The notes beneath the pieces are model-generated. The model did not search any database. It saw only the letters and a list, made by a program, of their open reading frames with translations, and was not told the DNA's origin. Shown here one piece after another: positions 1 to 9,170 of a DNA stretch of 64,000 bases. The DNA comes from Bacteroidota bacterium (GTDB lineage: Bacteria > Bacteroidota > Ignavibacteria > Ignavibacteriales > Melioribacteraceae), in contig JAEWUC010000007.1 in the NCBI GenBank assembly GCA_023397505.1, forward strand, positions 62,001 through 126,000, read 5' to 3'. Every line of letters starts with the position of its first letter. Positions within the stretch are counted from its first letter, which is position 1. The position numbers and the translations under genes were made by a program.

Positions 1-946
1 CAAAAATCCGTTAACCGATGAAGCTTTAAGCGAGTGTTACAATTCCGATGTTGTTTTTCTCGGCGCCGTTGGCGGACCGAAGTGGGAAGACCTTCCTCAC
101 AATTTAAAACCCGAAGCGGCATTACTAAAACTTCGCAAAGCACTTGGACTTTATGCTAATCTTCGTCCCGCAAAAGTTTATACCCCCATGCTTTCATATT
201 CATCTTTAAAAGACGAAGTTTTAAAAGGAACCGATGTGATGATCGTTCGCGAATTAACCGGGGGAATTTACTTCGGCCAGCCGCGCGGCTATGATGACGA
301 AAAAGGTTTTAATACAATGATTTATTCCAAGGAAGAAGTTGAACGCATCGCACGTTCTGCTTTCGAATTGGCACGATTGAGAAATAAAAAAGTTACCTCT
401 GTTGATAAAGCAAATGTTCTTGAGGTTTCTCAGTTCTGGAGGAAAGTAGTAATCGAGGTTCATAAAAATTATCCCGATGTGCAATTAAGTCACATGTACG
501 TGGATAATGCCGCGATGCAAATTGTCCGCGACCCGAAACAGTTTGATGTTGTTGTAACGTCAAATTTGTTCGGTGATATTTTGAGCGACATCGCCGCTAT
601 GATAACCGGAAGTTTAGGCATGTTGCCTTCCGCGAGCCTCGGTTCTAAATATGCACTATACGAACCCGTGCACGGCAGCGCACCTGATATAGCCGGAAAA
701 AATTTGGCTAATCCCATCGCTGCTATTTCTTCTGTTTCGATGATGCTTAAATATTCATTCCAAATGGATAAAGCTGCGGAAGTTTTGGAAGCTGCAATCG
801 AAAGCGTTTTGGAGAAAGGTTACAGAACAAAAGATATCTCTAAACAAAATGATAATGTTGTTTCGACCGATGAAATGACAAACAAGATTATCGAAGAATT
901 CGAAAAAATATTTGCTAAAGAAGCGTTGAATGTCTTTACGCTTTAA
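1..946 (+). CDS. leuB: 3-isopropylmalate dehydrogenase, 5' end cut by window edge
   Basis: LeuB oxidises and decarboxylates 3-isopropylmalate with NAD to 2-oxoisocaproate, the third step of leucine synthesis. The frame is open from base 2 to the stop at 944-946. The family motif GAVGGPKW is at 65-88, followed by RELTGGIYFGQPRG, the metal-binding stretch YVDNAAMQ, and GSAPDIAGK near the NAD site. About 65 to 75 N-terminal residues lie outside the window, so the internal ATG at 188 is not the start. leuA follows after 17 bases, which fits an operon. The leucine enzyme is preferred over isocitrate or tartrate dehydrogenase because leuA, leuC and leuD follow. Confidence 0.96.
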   Translation, partial: KNPLTDEALSECYNSDVVFLGAVGGPKWEDLPHNLKPEAALLKLRKALGLYANLRPAKVYTPMLSYSSLKDEVLKGTDVMIVRELTGGIYFGQPRGYDDEKGFNTMIYSKEEVERIARSAFELARLRNKKVTSVDKANVLEVSQFWRKVVIEVHKNYPDVQLSHMYVDNAAMQIVRDPKQFDVVVTSNLFGDILSDIAAMITGSLGMLPSASLGSKYALYEPVHGSAPDIAGKNLANPIAAISSVSMMLKYSFQMDKAAEVLEAAIESVLEKGYRTKDISKQNDNVVSTDEMTNKIIEEFEKIFAKEALNVFTL

Positions 947-963
947 ATTAACGGAGAAATAAA

Positions 964-2547
964 ATGGAAGAAAATAGAATTTTAATTTTCGATACAACAT
1001 TGCGGGATGGCGAACAATCGCCCGGCGCATCATTGAATGTTCATGAAAAAGTTGAGATTGCCCATCAACTCGCAAAATTAAAAGTTGATGTTATCGAAGC
1101 GGGGTTTCCCGTTTCGTCACCCGCACAATTCGAAGCAGTAAAAAGAATTGCCGATGAAGTTGATGCTATAATAGCCGGACTTTGCCGAGCGAACGAAAAA
1201 GATATTAAATCTGCGGCGGATGCATTGACAAGCGCACCGAGAAAGAGAATTCATACTTTCTCAAGTACTTCGGATTATCATATAATGGGAAAATTTGGAC
1301 ACGAGCGATACGGCAAAACTCTCGAAGAAAAAAGAAAGACAATTATTCAAATGTCCCACGATGCAGTTGCTTACGCAAAAACTTTTACGGATGATGTTGA
1401 ATTTTCTGCCGAAGATGCCGGACGCACCGACATCGGGTATTTGGCTGATGTAATCGAAACAGCAATTGCTGCGGGTGCAACGACTGTTAATATTCCGGAT
1501 ACAACCGGTTATACCTTACCTTTTGAATACGGAAATAAAATTGCAGAGTTAAAAAAGAGAGTTTCAAATATTGATAAAGCAATAATAAGCGTTCATTGCC
1601 ACAACGACCTTGGACTTGCAGTTGCGAATTCATTAGCCGCAATTCAAAACGGAGCGCGGCAAATTGAATGTACGATTAACGGAATCGGCGAACGCGCAGG
1701 CAACGCCTCACTCGAAGAACTTGTTATGGCTTTAAATGTTCGCAAAGATTTACTTGGATATTTTACAAAGATCAATACGCAGGAAATTTATAACACGAGT
1801 AAAATGGTTTCTGCTTTTACAGGAATGATGATCCAACGTAACAAAGCAATCGTTGGCGAAAATGCTTTTGCGCATGAATCTGGAATTCATCAAGACGGTT
1901 ACTTGAAAAACCGCGAGACTTATGAAATTATGACTCCCGAAAGTGTCGGCATCAACATGAGCAAAATTGTTTTAGGAAGACATTCGGGAAGGCACGGTTT
2001 AAAAGTTCGGCTCGAACAACTTGGTTATAAAATTAAAGAAGAAGAACTTCAAAATGTGTACGATGCATTTACAGAACTCGCCGATAAAAAGAAAGAAGTA
2101 TTCGACGACGATTTAAGAATGTTAATGGGTGATGAAATTCAAAAACGCGATGAAACTTATGAATTGACTTATTTACAAATTCACGCAGGCACAAGTTCAA
2201 TACCTAATGCCGTTGTTAGAATTAAAACAAACGAAACTATCTATGAAGAAGCAGCTACAGGCGACGGACCAGTTGATGCGGTATTCAACGCAATCGAAAG
2301 AGCACTGTCTTTAAAATCCGAGTTGGAATCATATCAGGTCCGATCCGTTACTTCAGGCAGACAGGCAATGGGCGAAGTGCTTGTTAGAATCCGCAGCGGT
2401 GAAAGATCTTTTACCGGAAGAGGAATCTCTACAGATATAATTGAAGCGAGCGCTAAATCATATTTAAGCGCGCTGAATCAAAAAGTATTGTACTCGAAAG
2501 AAGAAGAACACATTTCGGAAAATGAAAAAGTATCTGAAGTTATATAA
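964..2547 (+). CDS. leuA: 2-isopropylmalate synthase
   Basis: LeuA condenses acetyl-CoA with 2-oxoisovalerate, the committed step of leucine synthesis. The 527-residue protein has the DRE-TIM synthase signature TTLRDGEQSPG at residues 11-21, the metal-binding HCHND at 211-215 and the glycine-rich IGERAGNAS near 241. The C-terminal portion, from about residue 390, matches the LeuA allosteric dimer domain that binds leucine. This suggests the operon has feedback control at enzyme level. The start is preceded by GGAG at 953-956. It lies between leuB and leuC with short gaps. The related cimA lies further downstream and is clearly distinct in sequence. Confidence 0.97.
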   Translation: MEENRILIFDTTLRDGEQSPGASLNVHEKVEIAHQLAKLKVDVIEAGFPVSSPAQFEAVKRIADEVDAIIAGLCRANEKDIKSAADALTSAPRKRIHTFSSTSDYHIMGKFGHERYGKTLEEKRKTIIQMSHDAVAYAKTFTDDVEFSAEDAGRTDIGYLADVIETAIAAGATTVNIPDTTGYTLPFEYGNKIAELKKRVSNIDKAIISVHCHNDLGLAVANSLAAIQNGARQIECTINGIGERAGNASLEELVMALNVRKDLLGYFTKINTQEIYNTSKMVSAFTGMMIQRNKAIVGENAFAHESGIHQDGYLKNRETYEIMTPESVGINMSKIVLGRHSGRHGLKVRLEQLGYKIKEEELQNVYDAFTELADKKKEVFDDDLRMLMGDEIQKRDETYELTYLQIHAGTSSIPNAVVRIKTNETIYEEAATGDGPVDAVFNAIERALSLKSELESYQVRSVTSGRQAMGEVLVRIRSGERSFTGRGISTDIIEASAKSYLSALNQKVLYSKEEEHISENEKVSEVI

Positions 2548-2557
2548 AGGATAAATT

Positions 2558-3853
2558 ATGGGAATGACAATAACAGAAAAAATTTTAGCAAAAGCATCGG
2601 GGCGGCGTCATGTTGATCCCGGTGAAAATATTTGGATGAATGTTGATGTGCTTATGACGCACGATGTTTGCGGACCGCCTACAATCGGAATTTGGAAACG
2701 CGAATTCGGCGACAAAGCAAAAATCTGGGATAAAGAAAAACTTGTGATCTTTCCTGATCACTACATCTTTACCTCAAATGCGCAAGCAAATAGAAACGTA
2801 AATATTTTAAGAGAGTTTGCACAAGAGTATAACGTTCCGAATTATTATGATGTTGGTACAGACAGGTACAAAGGTGTTTGTCACATCGCACTGGCTGAAG
2901 AAGGTTACAACCTTCCAGGCACAGTGCTTTTCGGAACGGATTCTCACACATGTACTTCCGGCGCATTCGGAATGTTTTCAACAGGTGTTGGAAATACCGA
3001 TGCGGCTTTTATTCTCGGTACCGGAAAAATTTGGGAGAAAGTTCCTGAATCTTTAAAATTTATTTTTGATGGAGAACTTCCTCCATACATAACTGCGAAA
3101 GATTTGATTCTTCAGGTGCTCGGCGATATTACAACAGACGGTGGAACTTACCGCGCTTTGGAATTTGACGGGGCAGCTGTGTTCGCTATGGAAATGGATG
3201 AAAGAATGACTTTAACAAACATGGCTATCGAAGCTGGCGCGATGAACGGAATTATTAAAGCCGATGCAATTACCGAAAAATATGTGAAGGAAAGAACAAA
3301 CAAACCGTATGAAATTTTTGAAAGTGATGGCGACGCTAAATATAAATCTGTTTATAAATACGATGCTTCAAAGTTGGAACCCCTCGTAGCTAAACCGCAC
3401 AGCCCGGATAACCGAGACACTGTAAGAAATGTACAGGGAACAAAACTTACAAAATGTTATATCGGTTCTTGTACAGGCGGAAAACTTTCGGATTTTGTAA
3501 ATGCGGCAAAAATTATTTTTGGAAACGAAGTGAAAGTTCCAACATTCATTGTTCCGGCAAGCACTCTTGTTGCGCAGCAGCTTGAAGAAGAAACGATCAG
3601 TGGGATTTCATTAAAACAAATTTTTCAAAATGCCGGATGTGAAATCGCGCAGTCATCGTGTGCAGCATGTCTCGGTGGTCCATCGGATACTGTAGGCAGG
3701 GCAACTGACGGCGAAGTAATAATTTCTACTACTAATAGAAATTTCCCTGGAAGAATGGGAAGTAAAAAATCGGAAGTTTATCTCGCTTCGCCTTTATCTG
3801 TTGCAGCTTCGGCAATTACAGGAGTGATTACAGATCCGAGAGAATTTTTATAA
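2558..3853 (+). CDS. leuC: 3-isopropylmalate dehydratase large subunit (archaeal/HacA-like type)
   Basis: With LeuD this subunit isomerises 2-isopropylmalate to 3-isopropylmalate. The 431-residue length and sequence fit the shorter archaeal-type large subunit rather than the roughly 470-residue enterobacterial form. The three 4Fe-4S cysteines are visible: C305 in GSCTGG, and C368 and C371 in SSCAACLGG. The substrate-site motif FGTDSHTCTSG is at about residues 125-135. The start ATG follows AAAGGATAAATT; a second in-frame ATG two codons later is possible. leuD follows after 54 bases, which contain a small GCGAT/ATCGC hairpin (3864-3877). Confidence 0.96.
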   Translation: MGMTITEKILAKASGRRHVDPGENIWMNVDVLMTHDVCGPPTIGIWKREFGDKAKIWDKEKLVIFPDHYIFTSNAQANRNVNILREFAQEYNVPNYYDVGTDRYKGVCHIALAEEGYNLPGTVLFGTDSHTCTSGAFGMFSTGVGNTDAAFILGTGKIWEKVPESLKFIFDGELPPYITAKDLILQVLGDITTDGGTYRALEFDGAAVFAMEMDERMTLTNMAIEAGAMNGIIKADAITEKYVKERTNKPYEIFESDGDAKYKSVYKYDASKLEPLVAKPHSPDNRDTVRNVQGTKLTKCYIGSCTGGKLSDFVNAAKIIFGNEVKVPTFIVPASTLVAQQLEEETISGISLKQIFQNAGCEIAQSSCAACLGGPSDTVGRATDGEVIISTTNRNFPGRMGSKKSEVYLASPLSVAASAITGVITDPREFL

Positions 3854-3907
3854 AAGATAATCTGCGATTTCAATCGCTGGCAAATTAAAAATAATTGAGA
3901 ATCTAAA

Positions 3908-4465
3908 ATGGAAAAAATCATAAAAGGAAAAGCATTTGTTCTTGGCGATAATATAGATACCGATCAAATTATTCCCGCCGAACATTTGGTTTATAGTTTG
4001 ACAGATCCAAACGAAATTAAATTTTACGGCAAGTATGCATTGTCAGGCGTGCCTTTAAAAGATGCAGGACTTCCGCAAGGCAATACTTCTTTTGTTAACG
4101 GAGAAAATTTCGAATCGGAATTTAAAATAATTATCGGCGGTTCTAATTTCGGCTGCGGCTCTTCACGTGAACATGCGCCTTTTGCCTTACAAGTTGCAGG
4201 TGCAAAAGCAATTGTTGCTGAATCCTACGCAAGAATATTTTTTAGAAATTCCGTTGACGGCGGTTTTGTTGTACCTTATGATACTCCGGTAAAACTGAAT
4301 GACAAAATTAAAACGGGCGATGAACTTGAAATCGATCTAACGGCTAATGTTTTGAAGAATTTATCCGACGGAAAAGAATATAAATTAAATCCGCTCGGAG
4401 ATATTCTACCGATTATTGAAGCCGGAAATATTTTCGAGTATGCTAGACAAAATGAAATGATTTAA
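3908..4465 (+). CDS. leuD: 3-isopropylmalate dehydratase small subunit
   Basis: This is the swivel-domain partner of LeuC in 2-isopropylmalate isomerisation. The 185-residue protein has GDNIDTDQIIPAEHL near residue 13 and the substrate-binding GSNFGCGSSREHAP in the middle, as in archaeal-type LeuD. It pairs with the archaeal-type LeuC immediately upstream. With cimA downstream, the same dehydratase may also act on citramalate for isoleucine synthesis, as is known for LeuCD in citramalate-pathway organisms; that dual use is inferred here. Confidence 0.96.
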   Translation: MEKIIKGKAFVLGDNIDTDQIIPAEHLVYSLTDPNEIKFYGKYALSGVPLKDAGLPQGNTSFVNGENFESEFKIIIGGSNFGCGSSREHAPFALQVAGAKAIVAESYARIFFRNSVDGGFVVPYDTPVKLNDKIKTGDELEIDLTANVLKNLSDGKEYKLNPLGDILPIIEAGNIFEYARQNEMI

Positions 4466-4556
4466 TTCGTGGATATTTTATTATAAAATCATAATTACAA
4501 CTGATTTCAAAGTATTATAAAAAAGTTAAAAACGGTCAACCTAAAAAGAGGTAAAA

Positions 4557-6140
4557 ATGTTTATAGAAGTTTTCGATACCACTTTGCGCGACGGAACACA
4601 GGGGGAATTTGTAAACCTATCCGTTAAGGATAAATTATTAATCGCAAAAAAACTTGATGAGTTTGGTATTGATGTTATAGAAGGCGGTTGGCCGGGCAGT
4701 AATCCGCGTGACGAGGAATTTTTTGCACAGGCAAAATCACTCGATTTGCATCATGCAAAGCTTTGTTCTTTTGGATCGACAGCGAGATCTATAACTGATG
4801 TTGAAGGTGATCATAATCTGAATAAATTAATTCAATCCGAAACACCGGTTATAACAATTTTTGGTAAAACATGGCAGCTCCATTCTCAAAAAGGTTTGGG
4901 TTTAAGAGATGATGAAAATGCTCAGCTGATTTTAAAATCCGTTCAATACTTAAGATCATTTAACCGCAGAGTTATTTTTGATGCCGAACATTTTTTTGAC
5001 GGCTATAAACACAATTCAGAGTTTGCTTTAAAGATGCTTCAAGCCGCGGTTGACGGTGGCGCCGATACTTTAACATTGTGCGATACAAACGGCGGTTCTT
5101 TACCCGATGAAGTTTTTAAAATTGTTAAAGATGTAAAAAATAAATTCAATGTTAAGATTGGAATTCATACGCACAATGACGGCGAACTTGCTGTAGCAAA
5201 TTCAATCGCTGCAATTAATGCCGGGGCGGAACATGTTCAGGGTACTTTAAATGGAGTTGGTGAGAGGTGCGGCAATGCAAATCTTAGCAGCATTATTCCA
5301 AATATAATTTTAAAATTGAAACACGATACTAATCAAAAAGAAAATTTGCATCATCTTACTTCGCTTTCAAATTACGTTTACGAGTTGATGAATATTAATC
5401 CGAATACACGTGCAGCATATACCGGCAAATCTGCTTTTGCTCATAAAGGAGGAGTTCATGTTAGCGCGGTTATGAAAGAAAGCAGAATGTATGAACACAT
5501 CGAACCGGAATTGGTTGGGAATAAGCAACGCGTCTTAGTCTCGGATTTATCGGGGCAGAGCAATGTAAAATACAAAGCAAAAGAAGTCGGAATAGATTTA
5601 TCCGAACACAAAGAATTAAGCAAGCGAGTAGTTGAAAACATTAAATCGCTTGAATTCAACGGTTACCAATTCGATGGAGCCGAAGCTTCCTTTGAATTAA
5701 TATTACGTTCAGAGACAAACGAATTTTCTCCGTTCTTCAAGCTAATTGATTCCAAAGTAAATGTATTTTACGATGCAATGGGGCATTCTTCTTCGGAAGC
5801 CGTATTAAAAATTGAAGTGAATAATGAAATTGAACACACAGCTTCCGACGGCGATGGCCCGGTTAATGCATTAGATCAAGCTCTTCGAAAAGCGTTGTTA
5901 AGATTTTATCCGGAAATTGCCGAAATGAAACTCGTGGATTACAAAGTACGTGTACTTGATGAAAAGGATGGTACTGCGGCAAAAGTAAGAGTAATGATTG
6001 AATCAAGCGACGGCAAAGATACTTGGGGCACTGTAGGTGTTTCTACAAATATTATAGAAGCAAGTTTTAAAGCATTAAGCGACAGTATCAATTACAAACT
6101 TTTTCAATTCCATAAAGAGAAAAATGTAGCGGAAGTGTAA
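4557..6140 (+). CDS. cimA: (R)-citramalate synthase
   Basis: CimA condenses acetyl-CoA with pyruvate to citramalate, giving 2-oxobutyrate for isoleucine without threonine deaminase. The 527-residue protein has TTLRDGTQGE at residues 8-17, VIEGGWPGSNP at 40-50, FDAEHFFDGY at 141-150 and the metal site HTHNDGELAVAN from 204. These are typical of the CimA branch rather than LeuA. A C-terminal LeuA-type regulatory domain is present from about residue 390. The start follows AAGAGGTAAAA. It lies 91 bases after leuD and is most likely co-transcribed with the leucine genes. Confidence 0.93.
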   Translation: MFIEVFDTTLRDGTQGEFVNLSVKDKLLIAKKLDEFGIDVIEGGWPGSNPRDEEFFAQAKSLDLHHAKLCSFGSTARSITDVEGDHNLNKLIQSETPVITIFGKTWQLHSQKGLGLRDDENAQLILKSVQYLRSFNRRVIFDAEHFFDGYKHNSEFALKMLQAAVDGGADTLTLCDTNGGSLPDEVFKIVKDVKNKFNVKIGIHTHNDGELAVANSIAAINAGAEHVQGTLNGVGERCGNANLSSIIPNIILKLKHDTNQKENLHHLTSLSNYVYELMNINPNTRAAYTGKSAFAHKGGVHVSAVMKESRMYEHIEPELVGNKQRVLVSDLSGQSNVKYKAKEVGIDLSEHKELSKRVVENIKSLEFNGYQFDGAEASFELILRSETNEFSPFFKLIDSKVNVFYDAMGHSSSEAVLKIEVNNEIEHTASDGDGPVNALDQALRKALLRFYPEIAEMKLVDYKVRVLDEKDGTAAKVRVMIESSDGKDTWGTVGVSTNIIEASFKALSDSINYKLFQFHKEKNVAEV

Positions 6141-6156
6141 AACTTCTGGTACATTT

Positions 6157-6960
6157 TTAACTGCCTGATAATTCTTTTGATCTTTGCTCTGCACGTTTTA
6201 TTGCATCTGTAAAAATTTGCGCGAATTCTTTTTCTTTTAAAACATTAAATGCAGCTTCAGTTGTTCCTCCTTTAGAAGAAACTTTTTGAATTAGAGTTTC
6301 TAAATCCGTATCGGAATTATTAATTACATGATAAGCACCGTGCATTGTCTGAAGAACAAGTAAAGAAGCGAGACTTTCATCAAATCCCATATTTTTTGCT
6401 GCATCAACCATAATTTTGACAATGTTATAAAAGTAAGCCGGGCCGCTTCCACTAATTGCCGTAACTCCATCCATTAAGTTTTCATCGTCAATCATAAATG
6501 CTCTGCCGGTTGTACTTAATAAATTTTCTACAGTAGAAATTTGATGTATAGTAACTTCGCTGGATGGAATATAAGCAGTGATTCCCATTCCATATTGAGC
6601 AGGCATATTTGGCATTGCTCTTACAACAAAATTATGAGCTAAAACTTTCTTGAGCTTCTCAATTTTAATTCCGGCTAAAATAGAAATTACAAGAGTTTCT
6701 TTGCTGATTTTTCCTGATAGTTCCAGTGAAAGTGTATTTAAATCTTGTGGCTTCACGGCTAAAATTATTACATCCGAATTCACTACTTCATCATTCACGC
6801 CTAAAGTAACTTTAGCAATAGCCGAATTTAGAAGTCTTTGAAAGTTTTCTTCTTTTTTTTCAACTAAAATCAAGTTTTCTTTGTTGGCTTTATGGTATTG
6901 AAGAAATGATTTGGCATATGTAAGTCCCATATTCCCGCAGCCAATAACAGATATTTTCAT
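6157..6960 (-). CDS. proC: pyrroline-5-carboxylate reductase
   Basis: ProC reduces 1-pyrroline-5-carboxylate to proline with NAD(P)H. The 267-residue protein begins with the Rossmann motif GCGNMG at 7-12 and has the family signature ISGSGPAYFY in the C-terminal dimer domain, then SSKGGTTEAA. The start is preceded on the minus strand by GAGGATTTT. It is convergent with cimA, with only 16 bases between the stops, and no clear terminator is seen there. Length and motifs are ordinary. Confidence 0.96.
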   Translation of the reverse strand: MKISVIGCGNMGLTYAKSFLQYHKANKENLILVEKKEENFQRLLNSAIAKVTLGVNDEVVNSDVIILAVKPQDLNTLSLELSGKISKETLVISILAGIKIEKLKKVLAHNFVVRAMPNMPAQYGMGITAYIPSSEVTIHQISTVENLLSTTGRAFMIDDENLMDGVTAISGSGPAYFYNIVKIMVDAAKNMGFDESLASLLVLQTMHGAYHVINNSDTDLETLIQKVSSKGGTTEAAFNVLKEKEFAQIFTDAIKRAEQRSKELSGS

Positions 6961-7087
6961 AAAATCCTCATTATTCGAAATTTAACTCGAAAGATATGAT
7001 TTTGATGTTTATTATTCTATAAACTTATTCTTCAATGTTGAAAATCATTGAAAAAATTGAAGCGATACTTTTTGTTTTAAACAATTC

Positions 7088-7118
7088 TTGCTTTTTTATT
7101 ACCGTACTTCTATATTTG
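7088..7118 (+). promoter_or_regulatory. putative Bacteroidota-type promoter for the tRNA/secE cluster
   Basis: TTG at 7088-7090 and TATATTTG at 7111-7118 are separated by 20 bases. This matches the TTTG / TAnnTTTG pattern known for primary-sigma promoters in Bacteroidota. It lies about 37 bases upstream of tRNA-Tyr and in front of a run of same-strand genes. It was assigned by pattern only. Confidence 0.4.
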
Positions 7119-7154
7119 ACGCTCGCTTTTTGAATTAGTGGGTAAAATGCATCC

Positions 7155-7238
7155 GGGCGGACGCCGGAGTTGGAGCGCCGGGGCGGACTGTAAATCCGTT
7201 GGCTAATGCCTTTGGGGGTTCGAATCCCTCGCCGCCCA
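7155..7238 (+). tRNA. tRNA-Tyr (GTA)
   Basis: A class II tRNA with acceptor strands GGGCGG (7155-7160) and CCGCCC (7232-7237). The anticodon GTA is at 7190-7192 in loop CTGTAAA, and the long variable arm GGC-TAAT-GCC is at 7201-7210. The T arm is GGGGG-TTCGAAT-CCCTC. The last acceptor pair is A opposite G. CCA is not encoded. It is the first gene of the tRNA cluster. Confidence 0.95.
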
Positions 7239-7372
7239 CAATTACTGTATTGATGAAGGAGAAGAAATCCAAATTTGTTCGTACTTCGTCAATCATTCTC
7301 AAAAAAATAGTTTTGTAATTTATTTCTTATTAATTGGAAAATAAGAAATAGTGTTCATTTTGTATTGTAAAA

Positions 7373-7445
7373 GCGGGAGTAACTCAGTTGGTAGAGTCAC
7401 AGCCTTCCAAGCTGTTGGTCGCGGGTTCGAGTCCCGTCTCCCGCT
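7373..7445 (+). tRNA. tRNA-Gly (TCC)
   Basis: The acceptor GCGGGAG pairs with CTCCCGC (7438-7444). The D arm carries AGTTGGTAGA, the anticodon loop CTTCCAA gives TCC, and the T arm is GCGGG-TTCGAGT-CCCGT. The discriminator base is T, and CCA is not encoded. It lies six bases before tRNA-Thr. Confidence 0.95.
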
Positions 7446-7451
7446 CAGCAG

Positions 7452-7524
<73 letters not shown>

Positions 7525-7550
7525 CTAAAACCCAATTGAAAAATTGTAAA

Positions 7551-7640
7551 AGCTAGGTTGTTAGAGCATCCCGCCTTGGCGGGAGAAGAGGTCACCGGTT
7601 CTTCCAAAGGAATCCCTTCGGGAAATCCCGGTCATCAGCT
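7551..7640 (+). pseudogene. damaged tRNA-Thr copy carrying three palindromes
   Basis: This stretch matches the adjacent tRNA-Thr in pieces. The D arm at 7551-7567 matches with three changes. The segment GAAGAGGTCACCGGTTC (7585-7601) and the 3' end from 7624 are identical, including CTCTA after the gene. The 5' acceptor half is missing. The anticodon arm is replaced by the perfect palindrome TCCCGCCTTGGCGGGA (7569-7584). The T loop is split by two abutting hairpins, TTCCAAAGGAA (7602-7612) and TCCCTTCGGGA (7613-7623). It cannot make a normal tRNA. Confidence 0.85.
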
Positions 7641-7700
7641 CTATAGAAAACGTTAAAGAAGTTAGTTCAAAAAAAAGTTTAAGTTATTGGGAAGTCGAAA

Positions 7701-7868
7701 ATGGCAAAGTCAAAAAATATCAGACAGATAATAATTTTAGAAAGTACAGCTAATACCGGATACAGATACACAACAAAGAAGAATAAAAGAAATCATCCGA
7801 GTAGAGTTGAATTTAAGAAATATGATCCAGTTGCTCGCAAACACGTGATTTTTAAGGAAACTAAATAA
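7701..7868 (+). CDS. rpmG: large ribosomal subunit protein bL33
   Basis: A 55-residue basic protein starting MAKSKNIRQI, with STANTGYRYTTKKNKRN and a C-terminal EFKKYDP. It is a 50S component near the exit site. No CxxC pairs are present, so this is the zinc-independent form. The start is preceded by GGGAAG at 7689-7694. It sits between the damaged tRNA-Thr and tRNA-Trp, ahead of secE, a common position for rpmG. Confidence 0.95.
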   Translation: MAKSKNIRQIIILESTANTGYRYTTKKNKRNHPSRVEFKKYDPVARKHVIFKETK

Positions 7869-7869
7869 T

Positions 7870-7942
<73 letters not shown>

Positions 7943-7968
7943 CACGGAACAATAAAGACCGGAATTTT

Positions 7969-8151
7969 ATGAAAGAAAAAATTATCAACTTTGTAAACGA
8001 TGTGGTAAAGGAAATGAAAAAAGTTACCTGGCCCACAAGAGACGAATTAAAAGAATCAACTAATATTGTAATAGTTGTTTGTTTAATTCTTGCCGCATTT
8101 ACATATGTTATTGACATGGGAATTACAAGTCTTATAAAAGGATTATTCTAA
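7969..8151 (+). CDS. secE: preprotein translocase subunit SecE
   Basis: A 60-residue single-span subunit of the SecYEG channel. The amphipathic N-terminal helix and the signature KKVTWPTRDELKEST precede a single transmembrane helix (about residues 32-52). This is the short, one-helix form usual outside enterobacteria. nusG starts two bases after its stop, so the two are co-transcribed and probably translationally coupled. Confidence 0.95.
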   Translation: MKEKIINFVNDVVKEMKKVTWPTRDELKESTNIVIVVCLILAAFTYVIDMGITSLIKGLF

Positions 8152-8153
8152 AC

Positions 8154-8699
8154 TTGGAAAACGAAAAAGCAAAATGGTATGTGGTTAGAACCTTTTCCGG
8201 TCACGAGAATAAAGTTAAAACTCTGATTGAAAGTGAATTGCGCGACAGCGACGAATTGCGCGCAAGAATCTTTGAAGTGCTTGTTCCCACGGAAAAAGTA
8301 TTTGAAGTTAAAGACGGCAAGAAAAAAACTAAAAAGAAAAATTTTTTTCCGGGCTACATTCTTGTTTGTGCAGATCTTGATATAAAAGCAAAAGATTTTA
8401 TAATAAATACACCATCGGTAATGGGATTTTTAGGTTCTGCAAAAACTCCTATACCGTTACAGCCGGATGAAGTTAAAAGAATAGTCGGAAGAATAACCCA
8501 GGGTGACGAAACTGAAAGAACCGACACAATTTTCCGTGCGGGAGATTTTGTGAAAATTATTGACGGTCCATTCAACAATTTTTCCGGTGTTATTCAAGAA
8601 GTAAATGAAGAAAAAATGAAAGTTAAAGTAATGGTTTCGATATTCGGAAGAAAAACACCGGTCGAAATTGATTTTGTTCAAGCTGAATTAGAGAAATAA
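8154..8699 (+). CDS. nusG: transcription termination/antitermination protein NusG
   Basis: NusG binds RNA polymerase and links it to Rho or the ribosome. The 181-residue protein has the NGN domain (KWYVVRTFSGHE near the start and FFPGYILV around residue 64) and a C-terminal KOW domain (GPFNNFSGVIQEVN). The start is TTG, two bases after secE, chosen because the NGN domain needs these residues and no ATG is near. rplK follows, the classical secE-nusG-rplK order. Confidence 0.95.
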   Translation: MENEKAKWYVVRTFSGHENKVKTLIESELRDSDELRARIFEVLVPTEKVFEVKDGKKKTKKKNFFPGYILVCADLDIKAKDFIINTPSVMGFLGSAKTPIPLQPDEVKRIVGRITQGDETERTDTIFRAGDFVKIIDGPFNNFSGVIQEVNEEKMKVKVMVSIFGRKTPVEIDFVQAELEK

Positions 8700-8714
8700 T
8701 CTTAGGTAAAAAAA

Positions 8715-9140
8715 ATGGCAAAGAAAGTAGAAGGATTTATTAAACTGCAAATACCGGCTGGCAAAGCCAATCCATCTCCGCCAGTAGGTCCTGCACTTGG
8801 TCAAAAAGGTGTTAACATTATGGAGTTCTGTAAGCAATTCAATGCAAGAACTTCCGATAAAGACGGATTAATCATTCCTGTTGTAATTACAGTTTTTTCC
8901 GATAAGTCTTTTACGTTTATCACCAAAACACCGCCCGCAGCCGTATTATTAAAAAAAGCTGCTAAAAATGAAAAAGGTTCTGCCGAGCCGAATAAAACAA
9001 AAGTTGCGAAAGTAACAAAAGCTCAAGTAAAGGAAATTGCTCAACTTAAAATGCCGGATCTTAATGCTCACGATATTGATCATGCCGCAAGTATGATAGC
9101 CGGTACTGCCCGCAGTATGGGTTTTACAGTTGAGGAATAA
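8715..9140 (+). CDS. rplK: large ribosomal subunit protein uL11
   Basis: A 141-residue 50S stalk-base protein that binds 23S rRNA at the GTPase centre. The N-terminal motif KLQIPAGKANPSPPVGPALG and the C-terminal rRNA-binding IDHAASMIAGTARSMG are intact. Length is normal. It forms an operon with rplA, 30 bases downstream. Confidence 0.97.
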   Translation: MAKKVEGFIKLQIPAGKANPSPPVGPALGQKGVNIMEFCKQFNARTSDKDGLIIPVVITVFSDKSFTFITKTPPAAVLLKKAAKNEKGSAEPNKTKVAKVTKAQVKEIAQLKMPDLNAHDIDHAASMIAGTARSMGFTVEE

Positions 9141-9170
9141 TTTTTAACTAAAATTTTAGCGGAATTAAAA

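Noticed and set aside
755..1075. 106-codon open frame on the minus strand across the leuB-leuA junction
   Set aside because: Antisense to two well-supported genes, with no family similarity and no ribosome binding site.
7525..7550. Small CAATT-GAAA-AATTG hairpin after tRNA-Thr as a terminator
   Set aside because: Only five A/T-rich pairs and no T run; too weak to support a separate call.
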